IMG/VR virus record: IMGVR_UViG_3300046642_000533
Location: 1 to 42,174 of that record
Length of the DNA stretch: 42,174 bases
Origin: a virus
Direction: 5' to 3' (one strand)
Part shown: positions 26,417 to 34,971 of the stretch, one piece after another
Numbering within the stretch: the first letter of the stretch is position 1
How the letters are laid out: the number at the start of each line of letters is the position of its first letter
The notes under the pieces: generated by a model
What the model was told of the DNA's origin: nothing
The model's database searches: none
The model's input: the letters and a program-made list of their open reading frames with translations, nothing else
Made by a program: the position numbers and the translations under genes

Positions 26417-28653
26417 GTGAAGTGTCCGTTCGCCGGGTCGATCCAGGTCGGAAATGCCGCAGTGGTGGCTGTGCTATTGGGATCGAAACCTAGCGCCTGC
26501 CAAGAGGTAAAGGTTAGATTGGACCCGGAAATTCTGTTGAATTGAGAAGAGTTGGTGCCGCCCGAAGTGGCGTTAGGGCACAGGTAGTTGTTGCGATCCA
26601 CTATGGCCGTTGTGAACTGCGCAGATGGTCCCATATCCATAATATTGCAGGACGCTCCGGTGCGCGTGTCCTCGATCTGGTTGTCGGTGGACACGAGAGG
26701 CTTGGTTGCGGTTATCGTGTTGGTGGTCGGCAACATAACTATCGCGGCAGCTGTTGCTGATGACTGATAAATCTTGTTCCTGTAAACCTGGTATCTCATG
26801 CTACCAGTACATAAAGCGGCACCGCCGGTCCCCGACAGGGATGGGAGAAACCAGCCTGCGTCACTTCCCCAGACAAAGTGATCGCGGAAGGTGCCTCTAA
26901 GCAAACAATTCGGCGGGTATCCTCCTTGACCAAGGTTGGAGTGAGCGCACTTTTGCGAGACAACATCCACCCATTGGACTGCCGTGGCGTTGTTGAATCC
27001 GTCGCTGAAATCAGACGCGACCTCACACCCGCTGAAATAACAGGAGTCAATGCAAAAGTAGTGTACGAAGTGAACCGATACGCTACCTACATATATGGCA
27101 GTCCCTGTGGTAAGGGTTAGAGCACTAAGCTGGTAGGTTCCTATGCCTCCTGGAGTTCCCGTTAGCTGCATTGTTATGGTGACACCAGGAGGAACCGCTG
27201 TGTTGAAGTTAACACAATACAAAGTCATCCCCACTTGGATTGGCGGGGTCCCTCCAAACAAAGTGTTTACAGTAAAAACTCCTGTCGTTATACTACCATC
27301 TAGTATGATAGCACTAGTGTAGTTAGTGTAGTCTCCGTTTATGCAAGATTGTTTGGTTGGACCGCTTCCTGTGTTCGTGGTGGCGCCGAAGTTGATCCAC
27401 CGGCATAGGAAGTTGTCTCCGATGCCAGGGTAAATATGGTGGTCCCTGCTGTTGTCGCTGCCCGCTCCGACTATTGTACCACCCATGATGAAGAACCACT
27501 GGCTCCAGCCGAGGAAAGACATGCTCATGCGATTTCCGGCAAACGGGGCAAGAGGGCTGGTAACCGACATATTCCATGTGCCGGCCCGAACACAATTTGC
27601 TACCGCTGGATCATTTTGGGGGGACAGTGCGAATACGTCCTGCCCAGCTATGTTGAGCGTCGTGCTGACTGTGCAGTTGTCCCAGTAAAAATCATGGTAC
27701 ACGGCAGCAGGGTCAAAGTTGGCACCAATAAACCCCGCAGCATTGCCAAATGTGTTGGTACCACTGGTAACACATTGGATGTTTGAAACCACAATATCCG
27801 TCAGACTGTACCCACCTGACCCAGAACCTGGTCCTGTATTAAATCCAACCGCCGCGTTGTTGGCGGTACCGTCTTGATTTATAATAGGGTCAGCGCCGGT
27901 GCTGTAAGCGTCGAATCGAACTTGATCCAAGGAAGATGCGCCCGAAAACCCGAGCGTTTGACCGACGAAGTTTGAACCACGCTTGAGATGAATAGCAATA
28001 TTGCTGGGGGAAACTCCAGCAGGAGAAACCGCCGACCACGCAGTCTTTGCCGCATTGATGGTTTGGAATGGAGTCCCTGATGAAGTCCCGTTGTTAGAGT
28101 CGCTACCTCCGACTGAATCGCACCACCACTCGTGCGCAGCCGTGAAGGCGGTGGCAGTGAAGGTTGCCGTAGACGTAGCGGTAGTGAACCCAGCTCCGTT
28201 GGCACCGCGGATTGTCAGGGTAACGGTATAGGTGTCGGCTACACGGCAGACGAAGGCGGCGTCAGGGCCGGTCTGGTCAGTGTTCGCATTTACGCTCGGG
28301 CCGCCGGTCGTATAGGGATACACTGCCGGGTTGGTGAAATTCTCTGCGGCAACAGTGCCCCCGGCGCGACTGATGCTCCAGGAATATTCCAAGTCCTCAT
28401 ATGGCTGGGTCGTGCCGGTTGCCGTTATGGCAGACGCCGAGGCTTGGAAGAAAGCTGGCAGTTGGCCGCTCGTGCGCGACATGCTGATGCCGCCGGCAGT
28501 GTTTATGGCTGTGATCGTCACATTGGGGTTGCCACCAAACCCGGGGGGCGGCGGGACAAAGGCAGACCCGTGTGTCCACGCTAACGCTGGCGCCATCCTG
28601 TAAACGACAGCCAATGCTGTGGCAGCTAGAAGTTCTCGTCTGCTAATAAGCAT
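26413..28653 (-). CDS. Tail spike with beta-helix, twin-arginine-like N-terminus
   Basis: A 746-aa protein. Residues 1-26 look like a Tat signal (SRRELLAATALAVVYRMAPA then LAW). Residues about 45-170 resemble an Ig/PKD-like domain, then EWWCDSVGGSDSNNGTSSGT and PFQTINAAKTAW open a long right-handed beta-helix of the pectate-lyase-like, DUF1565 type. This is the architecture of spikes that bind or cleave surface polysaccharide. Catalytic residues cannot be named. A signal peptide on a virion protein is odd; see findings. The start overlaps the upstream gene by 11 bp. Confidence 0.75.
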   Translation of the reverse strand: MLISRRELLAATALAVVYRMAPALAWTHGSAFVPPPPGFGGNPNVTITAINTAGGISMSRTSGQLPAFFQASASAITATGTTQPYEDLEYSWSISRAGGTVAAENFTNPAVYPYTTGGPSVNANTDQTGPDAAFVCRVADTYTVTLTIRGANGAGFTTATSTATFTATAFTAAHEWWCDSVGGSDSNNGTSSGTPFQTINAAKTAWSAVSPAGVSPSNIAIHLKRGSNFVGQTLGFSGASSLDQVRFDAYSTGADPIINQDGTANNAAVGFNTGPGSGSGGYSLTDIVVSNIQCVTSGTNTFGNAAGFIGANFDPAAVYHDFYWDNCTVSTTLNIAGQDVFALSPQNDPAVANCVRAGTWNMSVTSPLAPFAGNRMSMSFLGWSQWFFIMGGTIVGAGSDNSRDHHIYPGIGDNFLCRWINFGATTNTGSGPTKQSCINGDYTNYTSAIILDGSITTGVFTVNTLFGGTPPIQVGMTLYCVNFNTAVPPGVTITMQLTGTPGGIGTYQLSALTLTTGTAIYVGSVSVHFVHYFCIDSCYFSGCEVASDFSDGFNNATAVQWVDVVSQKCAHSNLGQGGYPPNCLLRGTFRDHFVWGSDAGWFLPSLSGTGGAALCTGSMRYQVYRNKIYQSSATAAAIVMLPTTNTITATKPLVSTDNQIEDTRTGASCNIMDMGPSAQFTTAIVDRNNYLCPNATSGGTNSSQFNRISGSNLTFTSWQALGFDPNSTATTAAFPTWIDPANGHFT

Positions 28654-29575
28654 TGATGCCCAGAGCGGTAGCGAAGGTGTTTATTCGGTCGGCCACCTTC
28701 TTGGCATTTGCTGCCGACAGGCCGGTGCTCAGGAAAACAAAAGAAATCTGGTCTGTGGAAAAGTTTGATGCAGCACTGCCATTCCACAGAGCCGATATGG
28801 CAATATTGGTTGCCGGGGGCCCAGCATCAGCCGATGCTGCGTTCGTTGCAAACGGAGTCAGGCTGCTGTTGAGATAGAGGTCTACTTGCGTAGCAGTCGT
28901 TCTGGAGCCAATCCATTGACCTTTGGCTTGAGTGTTGGCCGCGCTGGTGAACGATCCGTCATTAACGCCGAAGTCAGCCGCCGAGGAATTTAGAGGCCGG
29001 ATATAGTCGAAGACGCCCGAATCTGTGGTGCCCAGGAGAAACATGCTGGCACTCATTGTTCTTGCAGACGTTATGTATCCGCCGATCGCAAAACTCGATA
29101 CCGTAACGCCCGCACTATTGGGGTTGAATTGGGTATCCAAATATCCGTCCGATCCATTTCCGACATATCCAACATTGGCGGTAAAGGTAATTGTGCCGTG
29201 GGATACGAGCGAGAAGCTGGTGCCGCAAAGGTTGAGCAAGGAGGTGGCTGAGTCGGGAGCGGCCAGGACGTAGACAGCATACATGGCCCCGCCTGTGACA
29301 CACCCGACGCTATCGGTTTCCAAGCCGCAAATCAGGTTGTCGTAGTTTGTCTTCTGCGGGTCAGTCAGACCAGAGGTGCGAGCTAGAAAGTCGGTCGAGG
29401 GAGTGCAGGAAGGGGTGAATGGCGAGGACCCGGAAACGCCGCACGGCTGGAAGACCAAGGAGTGCTGATTGACGGCACCACAGCCAAGCTGCCCGATCTG
29501 GGCGCGTGCTCCAGGCTGTTGGGCAAGCCACACTATCCCCAGCAGAAGAACCAGGGCTGAGAGAATACGATACAT
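28643..29575 (-). CDS. Signal-peptide-bearing LamG-like tail-region protein
   Basis: A 310-aa protein. MYRILSALVLLLGIVWLAQQ plus PGARAQ is a clear Sec signal. Then a Cys-rich segment (GCGAVNQHSLVFQPCG) and LTDPQKTNYDNLICGLETDS, a LamG/concanavalin-like beta domain (GSDGYLDTQFNPNSAGVTVS; SASMFLLGTTDSGVFDYIRP) and a helical end AKKVADRINTFATALGI. The mature domain order resembles fibre/appendage proteins of Rhizobiales phages. It may be a glycan-binding protein. Two bases separate it from the upstream gene. Confidence 0.7.
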   Translation of the reverse strand: MYRILSALVLLLGIVWLAQQPGARAQIGQLGCGAVNQHSLVFQPCGVSGSSPFTPSCTPSTDFLARTSGLTDPQKTNYDNLICGLETDSVGCVTGGAMYAVYVLAAPDSATSLLNLCGTSFSLVSHGTITFTANVGYVGNGSDGYLDTQFNPNSAGVTVSSFAIGGYITSARTMSASMFLLGTTDSGVFDYIRPLNSSAADFGVNDGSFTSAANTQAKGQWIGSRTTATQVDLYLNSSLTPFATNAASADAGPPATNIAISALWNGSAASNFSTDQISFVFLSTGLSAANAKKVADRINTFATALGINAY

Positions 29576-29576
29576 A

Positions 29577-30386
29577 TCAGTTCGCCTGTGAGTGGATGAA
29601 CTTGCCGGTTCCAGCCGCAGTAAGAACCGGGCAGTCTGTCGAGGAGATGGCTACCACTATTCCGGCCGAGAAGTGCTCCCAAGGCCCTGGATTGTAATTG
29701 ATGCTGGCACCCCAGTCCGTCACACCCTTCTGAAGTTCAAAACATCCCTGTAGATTGCCGGAGGCCGTCCCGACAGTCAGGGTGGCATTGCTGGGGAGGG
29801 ATGTGGCATTTATGATAAACACCCAACCTGCCGCCGAACTGGTCACATAGGCATTCTGGAGATTTCCGGCCGAAGCCTTGGCCACTACATTGGTTGCCGT
29901 TGTGCCGGCCACTACCGTTGTTCCGGCGCTGGTCGAGGTTGAATCCTGGATAATGCCAACACCGCCAATAGAGACAGTAGAGGCTTGAGTAGGAATTGCC
30001 GCCCCTGTATTTGTAGCAATGGAGGCCAGGGATGTGTTTGCTGTGGTTTGATTGGCCGCCGTAGCCGCCCCAGTGGGGAGGGTTATAGTTCCAGCAATAT
30101 TGTTGATGTTGTTAGTGGCCCCCGTGAGTTGGGTGGCAAAAGTTCCCGCGTTGGTGACAGCCCCAGCAACAGAAACGGCGCCACCGGCACTAACCGCTGC
30201 GCATTGGGTTGGGGTAGCTGGGTCGCACAAAAGTTGTTGCGCGTAGTTAACAGCACTCACAACGAGTGAGCCGAAGGTCGTTCCACTTCCCTGTGTTACG
30301 GTGTAATTGGTGGCAAGGGCCGCCACGGGCAGAGCCGCAATGAGGCAGACATAGGCTACCCTGAGAAGCCTGATAGGCCATTTCAT
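29577..30386 (-). CDS. Signal-peptide-bearing fibre-like protein
   Basis: Start at MKWPIRLLRVAYVCLIAALP (30386), overlapping the previous stop (TGATG); 269 aa. A Sec-type signal is followed by an Ala/Thr/Asn repeat region (GAATAANQTTANTSLASIAT), typical of phage fibre shafts, and a C-terminal beta domain with YVTSSAAGWVFIINATSLPS and GCFELQKGVTDWGASINYNP. Likely a minor fibre or appendage; inferred. Confidence 0.65.
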   Translation of the reverse strand: MKWPIRLLRVAYVCLIAALPVAALATNYTVTQGSGTTFGSLVVSAVNYAQQLLCDPATPTQCAAVSAGGAVSVAGAVTNAGTFATQLTGATNNINNIAGTITLPTGAATAANQTTANTSLASIATNTGAAIPTQASTVSIGGVGIIQDSTSTSAGTTVVAGTTATNVVAKASAGNLQNAYVTSSAAGWVFIINATSLPSNATLTVGTASGNLQGCFELQKGVTDWGASINYNPGPWEHFSAGIVVAISSTDCPVLTAAGTGKFIHSQAN

Positions 30387-30583
30387 CAGAAAACTCCTAG
30401 CATAGGTAGAGCACATCCGGCCGATAGATCGAGAGGCCCACTACATCCCGGGGGAGGTGGCGGTGGGGCCAAGGTGTTGTTGGTATTGGGCCCGATCTGG
30501 ATAAGCGAACCAGGACCTATGGGCGCCTGTGCCATGGCCTGGGCCACCAGGAAAGCCATCAGGATGAGGATGAACCACCTCAC
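30386..30583 (-). CDS. 65-aa exported proline-rich peptide
   Basis: Signal peptide MRWFILILMAFLVAQAMA then QAPIGPGSLIQIGPNTNN, a run of six prolines and GCSGPLDLSAGCALPML. It overlaps the upstream stop by 4 bp and the downstream start by one base. Two Cys could form a disulfide outside the cytoplasm. Function unknown. Confidence 0.55.
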   Translation of the reverse strand: MRWFILILMAFLVAQAMAQAPIGPGSLIQIGPNTNNTLAPPPPPPGCSGPLDLSAGCALPMLGVF

Positions 30584-30909
30584 TGGAAGTACTCCACGTC
30601 CACGGTGGCACCGCTACCGATGACTTGGAGGGCAATAAGGGCGTCCCGGCCAGCGATCTGAAAACAGGCCCCCGAGGCTACCGCCATACCGACTGTGGAG
30701 CTTGGAGTTGTGCCCGATGTCGTGTAGCGGATGGCCGCAGTGTCTACGCAGATTTCAGCGATCCTGGCCTGGGTGGGGACGGTCAGGGTCTGGACAGAGG
30801 TTACGGCCAATCCATACTGGGGCGTCCCGGTCGGCTTGTACTGATAGACGGCCTGTGCCCACGCTGGCAATGACACGCAAACCACCGCTGCCGCCAGGAT
30901 CGCTCTCAT
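30580..30909 (-). CDS. 109-aa exported beta protein of the tail region
   Basis: Signal peptide MRAILAAAVVCVSLPAWAQA, then a beta-rich domain with IAEICVDTAAIRYTTSGTTP and GACFQIAGRDALIALQVIGS, ending VDVEYFQ. The pattern is like small phage tail-region proteins of about 100 aa that bind at fibre or capsid surfaces, but with a signal. RBS AGGAGATATT precedes the ATG. Confidence 0.6.
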   Translation of the reverse strand: MRAILAAAVVCVSLPAWAQAVYQYKPTGTPQYGLAVTSVQTLTVPTQARIAEICVDTAAIRYTTSGTTPSSTVGMAVASGACFQIAGRDALIALQVIGSGATVDVEYFQ

Positions 30910-30947
30910 TTAATATCTCCTGCCTCGCCAGCCTCGCCTCCTAGCTA

Positions 30948-31373
30948 TTAGTAGTATTCCAACACTGTGATGTTGGGAGTGGCCGAGGCCGAGGACCCGT
31001 TCCAGGCGGAACCGAGATTGCCAATGACGTTGCCGAGGCCCGAGCCGGGGACGGTGAAGCAGGAGGTGACGCCCGAGGCGATGGCGGGGAGGCCAATACC
31101 CACCGCAGAGGTGGAGAGAACGATGGTGCCGGCGGGGGCCACAAACTCGACCACCGCAGTCGGGTTGCAGAACACGAGGCCCTTGCGGGTGGGGTTCTGG
31201 CCAACGATCTGCACTGGGGTGCCGCCGTTCAGAGCAACGGTGGTGCCTGCGGGGCCAAGCTGAGTACCCTGAGCCTTCACCATGGTTGGTCCTTGGTTAA
31301 CAGCAAGGATAATCAAGCCTGCAACGACCCCGAAGGCAGTCGCAGCTATTACGTTCTCAAGAGCACGATGCAT
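30948..31373 (-). CDS. 141-aa protein with N-terminal signal anchor and beta domain
   Basis: Residues 8-27 are hydrophobic (VIAATAFGVVAGLIILAVNQ), possibly a signal anchor or cleaved at VKAQG. The mature domain has PVQIVGQNPTRKGLVFCNPT, then VEFVAPAGTIVLSTSAVGIG and CFTVPGSG. The QxxGxNPxRKGLxFxNP pattern occurs in small phage tail or head proteins that I recall. Start overlaps nothing; the next gene begins after a short GCC-rich gap with four GCC-N(1-2) units at 30922-30939. Confidence 0.65.
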   Translation of the reverse strand: MHRALENVIAATAFGVVAGLIILAVNQGPTMVKAQGTQLGPAGTTVALNGGTPVQIVGQNPTRKGLVFCNPTAVVEFVAPAGTIVLSTSAVGIGLPAIASGVTSCFTVPGSGLGNVIGNLGSAWNGSSASATPNITVLEYY

Positions 31374-31374
31374 T

Positions 31375-31761
31375 TCAGCCTCCGTTGCCGGTTATACCGG
31401 CTCGCCAGTATAGGGCAACGATTGGACCTAGAACCGTCACCGAGAATAGGGCCGCCGCGATGGTCCGCACCTGAGTTGGGTCCCACACCGCAAAACTCCA
31501 TATGCCGCAGGCGGCCACAACGGCTATCAGACCCAGCAGCCGAGCCGATAGCACATCGAGGGCCGCAATTAGGACGGCAGGATACTCTTTTTTGATTTGG
31601 GCGATAGGCGACGAACGAACTTGGGGCTCCGGGACAGGAATTGGCTCTGGCCTGGGAGGCGGAGGCGGCATGGCCACCACGTTCTCGACAGGCTTGGGAC
31701 CATCATACAAATCCGCCTGCTCCACGCCCTCGGGTAGTTCATTTGGCAAAGAAAGCGCCAC
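31375..31761 (-). CDS. 128-aa two-span membrane protein (GTG start)
   Basis: GTG start at 31761 with AGGAGGAG 4 nt upstream. A proline-rich cytoplasmic N-terminus (residues 31-47) is followed by two membrane helices at about 73-92 and 98-118 (LLGLIAVVAACGIWSFAVWD; IAAALFSVTVLGPIVALYWR). Its place between internal virion proteins and fibre genes is also that of holins in some podoviruses, so it is a third holin candidate. Confidence 0.6.
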   Translation of the reverse strand: MALSLPNELPEGVEQADLYDGPKPVENVVAMPPPPPRPEPIPVPEPQVRSSPIAQIKKEYPAVLIAALDVLSARLLGLIAVVAACGIWSFAVWDPTQVRTIAAALFSVTVLGPIVALYWRAGITGNGG

Positions 31762-31924
31762 TAGCTCCTCCTATTCCTTCGTCTATCTTGTGGCGGATCG
31801 CCAGTATCTTGGCCCCCACCTCGATTGCTTTCAGCCGCTCCGAGTTGGACAACTCCTTGCCACGGAGCGCCCTTCTCACCTCAATCTCCAGCACGTCGAT
31901 CAGACTCTTCTGCCTTGCCGTCAT
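31739..31924 (-). CDS. 61-aa hypothetical protein
   Basis: Charged helical protein MTARQKSLIDVLEIEVRRAL ending GIGGASGAFFAK; ATG overlaps the upstream stop (ATGA) and the end overlaps the GTG-start membrane gene by 23 bp. No family recognised. Confidence 0.6.
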   Translation of the reverse strand: MTARQKSLIDVLEIEVRRALRGKELSNSERLKAIEVGAKILAIRHKIDEGIGGASGAFFAK

Positions 31925-33390
31925 GGCTGAGCCGCGTTGAGGGTGTCGTAGCCTTCCCCCTGATGATCGAGGGCCTGCTGACCACCAACTGCCCCACTTC
32001 GCAGGGTCTGGTCCCGCAGCGACTTCTTGGCGTCCACCCTAGTGGCTGCGTTCTTCGCGGCCTGCTGCTGGTTAATTGTGGCTCTCTCCTGAACCTTAGC
32101 TATCAGATTTTTGATTTGCTGATCTGTTAGGTGTTTACCCAGCTCGCGGAAGGCGGTCTTGGCCGTCGCCAATCCAACTGCCACTGGAAAACTCGCCATG
32201 CCTAGCAGAGGCAACAGGGCATGGGGGACGGCCTTGTCCACAAACCGGGAGCCCCGGGACATAAATGTTCCCTTGACAACATCCTCTAGGGCCTGCTGTT
32301 CCCCGGGTTGCAGCCTGCTCAGCCTCTTGTCGTTCTTGAGTATCCTGTTTAGCCCCTGCAATTCGGCGTTCTGGGTATTTCCGCCCCACCCGGTAACACC
32401 GGCTTGATTTTTGCCCTGCTCAGTTACCTTTTGAAGTTCTTCTACTTGGGACTTGACGTTCCAATCGTTGATGGCGTCCTTTAGGGTATTATTTATTTGT
32501 GGGTCGCGCTGTTTCATAAAATCCACGACTTCAGAGCGAGCTAGTTGACCGGCTATCCGCTCGTCGGCCGGGACGGTTCCCAACTTAGCATGAAGATTCA
32601 TCAAATCCTTGTACCGGGCCGGTTGAGTTCTATCCTTCAAATATCTCTCCATGTACTTATACGTCATGGGAGAATTTATGTCGTCACGAGAATTGGTGTC
32701 CAACCATGTGTCTAATGTAGAATGGAGTGCGTCTGTTTCATGAGTAGGGATAAGGGTTGGGTCGTTCTCGATGACCTTATAGCCTTGTTTAGCACTGGCC
32801 TCGATGTCGGGAGCTTTGGCGAGAGCCTTTCGCCCTGCCGCCTCTCTCATGGCCTTGGAACCCGCTCCAGTTCCAGCCCCGCCGGCAACGCCGCCCGCCA
32901 CGGACGCCAAAGTTTGCCCCCATTCCGGGGCGCCCAATTCCTCGGCAATCTTGCGGCCGTAATGTGAACCGGCACCGCCCATAGCCGCGCCGCCGATCTT
33001 GAGCGCAGCACTACCAGCGCCGAGAAGGTTCAATGGATTAGCCACTGCTTCACCCACGTCACCGGCCAATGTGTCCCCCTGCGGCTCAAGGCCTAGCGCC
33101 TTGTTCATCCTATCGGCGTAGTGCGGGGTGAATTTTGGGTTCTCTGGTATTTGGAGTCCTTCGCGGAGGCCCTTGCCGGTGATGGCCTCGCCCAGAGAGC
33201 CGAGTGTTCCAGTCACGCCCCTGGCCAGCCCCTTGCCAAGCTCCTTGATGCCACTTGGCTCTCCCGGCGCATCGCCCTTGGCTTGGTACTGCTTCTGGGC
33301 CATGGCAATGGCCTGCTCCTGGGTGGCGCCCTCGGGGCCAATCACCTCCAGTTTCGTGCCGTCCGGTGCCGTGACTTCAAACTTGGGCAT
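31921..33390 (-). CDS. Internal virion (ejection) protein candidate
   Basis: Start at MPKFEVTAPDGTKLEVIGPE (33390), overlapping the upstream stop as TAATG; 489 aa. The N-terminal module with VTAPDG-x(3)-EV and GATQEQAIAMAQKQY is one I recall at the start of podovirus ejection proteins. A glycine/alanine-rich, mildly hydrophobic stretch lies at about 110-180 (AGGVAGGAGTGAGSKAMREA) and a second near 390-420, the rest is helical. Such proteins are packed in the head and enter the cell envelope with DNA. Assignment is inference. Confidence 0.6.
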   Translation of the reverse strand: MPKFEVTAPDGTKLEVIGPEGATQEQAIAMAQKQYQAKGDAPGEPSGIKELGKGLARGVTGTLGSLGEAITGKGLREGLQIPENPKFTPHYADRMNKALGLEPQGDTLAGDVGEAVANPLNLLGAGSAALKIGGAAMGGAGSHYGRKIAEELGAPEWGQTLASVAGGVAGGAGTGAGSKAMREAAGRKALAKAPDIEASAKQGYKVIENDPTLIPTHETDALHSTLDTWLDTNSRDDINSPMTYKYMERYLKDRTQPARYKDLMNLHAKLGTVPADERIAGQLARSEVVDFMKQRDPQINNTLKDAINDWNVKSQVEELQKVTEQGKNQAGVTGWGGNTQNAELQGLNRILKNDKRLSRLQPGEQQALEDVVKGTFMSRGSRFVDKAVPHALLPLLGMASFPVAVGLATAKTAFRELGKHLTDQQIKNLIAKVQERATINQQQAAKNAATRVDAKKSLRDQTLRSGAVGGQQALDHQGEGYDTLNAAQP

Positions 33391-34970
33391 TACTGTATGG
33401 GCCTCACCGTCCATCCACCCTGATCAGGTTGTGGAGCCTGTTTTCCAGCGGCTGGGGCCACTTGGACCGGCTCGAATTTTCCCGTCCTGACTTCCTCCTT
33501 AGCGTCCAAAACCGCCTGCCGAGCAGCATTGATGTCTAGAGCGATTGCCTCAAAGGCACCCTGCCGTGCAGATTGCGGCATGTTAGGGTTCAGCGTCTCA
33601 TGCGCCTTGGCTCGTGTCGCATCCGTTGCCTGCCCACCTCTTGCTAGAACAGAACCATAGGAAGTCATCATGGCATTCATCACGTCTACCATCTTGGTGT
33701 AATTCTGATCGCCTTTGATTACCTGCCATTTATTGTCAGCCGCACTCCATATAGAATTTCCCTTGCCAGGACTGGCTGCCGATAGAGCCTGCAACTGAGG
33801 CAACATTCTTGCTACCTCGTCGGCTGCTACGGCAATTTGGCCGCCACGTCGAGCAATAGTTGAAGCCTCCACCTTGCGGGCGTCGTAAGCCACGGCGTTA
33901 GACATTATGTCTTCATTGCTTAAGCCGTTCCTTTGCATGGCGCGCTGCACGGCAGCGTTCCAGTTTGTTGATGCTGAAGCGCCACCCCTTCCTATGGCTT
34001 GTGCTCTAGCACTCTTGTCGCCCTTGACAAATCGGTCAGCGGCATCGTCGTAATTGGCCATCTCCTGTTCGTGCTGGGCTTTAATTCGCCCATCAAGTAG
34101 TTCCATATCCTTCATCATCTTTGCGGACTTTTCCAAGCGCTCCTCGTGGTGGTCACGCTCCGTCTGCTGAAACTCGGCCAGTTTGGTGAAGTCGTGCATC
34201 TTGGCGGTGTTGTACGTGATCTGGTCGTCGTACTTGGTGGCAACCAGCTTCATCATCTCCATCTTCTGGGCGATGTTGGTCTGCTGGTCCTTCCAGACGG
34301 CATTGTACTCGTCCAGCTTCGCCTGATTTACATCGTTGACGTTCTGCTCTGCTTCCTTCCATTCTTGGTGCATCTGGTTGAAGGACTCTACGTTGCCCTC
34401 ATGGAGTCCCTTCATCATGCCCGAGAATGCCGTCAGCGCAGTGGTGGTGCCTTTGCGTGAAAAGCCGCCGGCCAACGCCCCCATCAGGGCGGCCACCTGC
34501 ATATAGGCCATGCTGCTTGCCGAGAAGTCGGCCTTGGGAGGAGGCTTGTTTCGCTCCAAGACTGGAGGCTTGTTCTTCCGCATGTCCTCCATGGTGGACT
34601 GGAGGTCCTTGATGCGCCCCCCCATGTCCGCCTGTTTCTGCTTTTGCAGAACATCGTTGGCGGCGGTCGCCCCTTCAACGGCCTTGCGAACATCGTCAGA
34701 GGTGTAGTCGCCGCCGCCAGGTATGGCACCAGCCCCCATATCCTTGGGCGCTTCTTTGCCGGTTGCAAGTCTGTGGAGGGGCTGGAACCCTTGCGCGGGA
34801 GGCGCCTGTTGGGGGTTAAAGGAGGTAGGAGCTAAGCGGTCGTCATCCTTCAACTCCATTGCCGTCGATTGGAATGACGCTGGAGCAAAGTGTGCATCAT
34901 CCTTCAACGCTGTAGCAAAGTATGCATCATCCTTGAGTTCGTCGGCAAAGGGCTGGCGATCATCGGTCAT
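33390..34970 (-). CDS. Internal virion protein candidate with N-terminal LKDD repeats
   Basis: A 526-aa, largely helical protein. The N-terminus repeats ELKDDAYFA, ALKDDAHFAP and ELKDDDRLAP (residues 11-48), possibly binding signals. The middle (about 100-330) is charged and coiled coil (MHQEWKEAEQNVNDVNQAKL), with a short Gly/Ala membrane-like patch near 150-175 (AYMQVAALMGALAGGFSRKG). It lies between two other probable ejection proteins. No peptidase or lysozyme motif was seen. Confidence 0.6.
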   Translation of the reverse strand: MTDDRQPFADELKDDAYFATALKDDAHFAPASFQSTAMELKDDDRLAPTSFNPQQAPPAQGFQPLHRLATGKEAPKDMGAGAIPGGGDYTSDDVRKAVEGATAANDVLQKQKQADMGGRIKDLQSTMEDMRKNKPPVLERNKPPPKADFSASSMAYMQVAALMGALAGGFSRKGTTTALTAFSGMMKGLHEGNVESFNQMHQEWKEAEQNVNDVNQAKLDEYNAVWKDQQTNIAQKMEMMKLVATKYDDQITYNTAKMHDFTKLAEFQQTERDHHEERLEKSAKMMKDMELLDGRIKAQHEQEMANYDDAADRFVKGDKSARAQAIGRGGASASTNWNAAVQRAMQRNGLSNEDIMSNAVAYDARKVEASTIARRGGQIAVAADEVARMLPQLQALSAASPGKGNSIWSAADNKWQVIKGDQNYTKMVDVMNAMMTSYGSVLARGGQATDATRAKAHETLNPNMPQSARQGAFEAIALDINAARQAVLDAKEEVRTGKFEPVQVAPAAGKQAPQPDQGGWTVRPIQ

Positions 34971-34971
34971 G

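Noticed and set aside
30922-30939. Fourth GGCNN array
   Set aside because: Only four GCC units, and the spacing slips by one base; could be a relic but is too short to call.
34146-34460. Leucine-rich plus-strand frame opposite the 526-aa gene
   Set aside because: Mirror of a helical coiled-coil gene; hydrophobicity comes from the complementary codons, no start signal.
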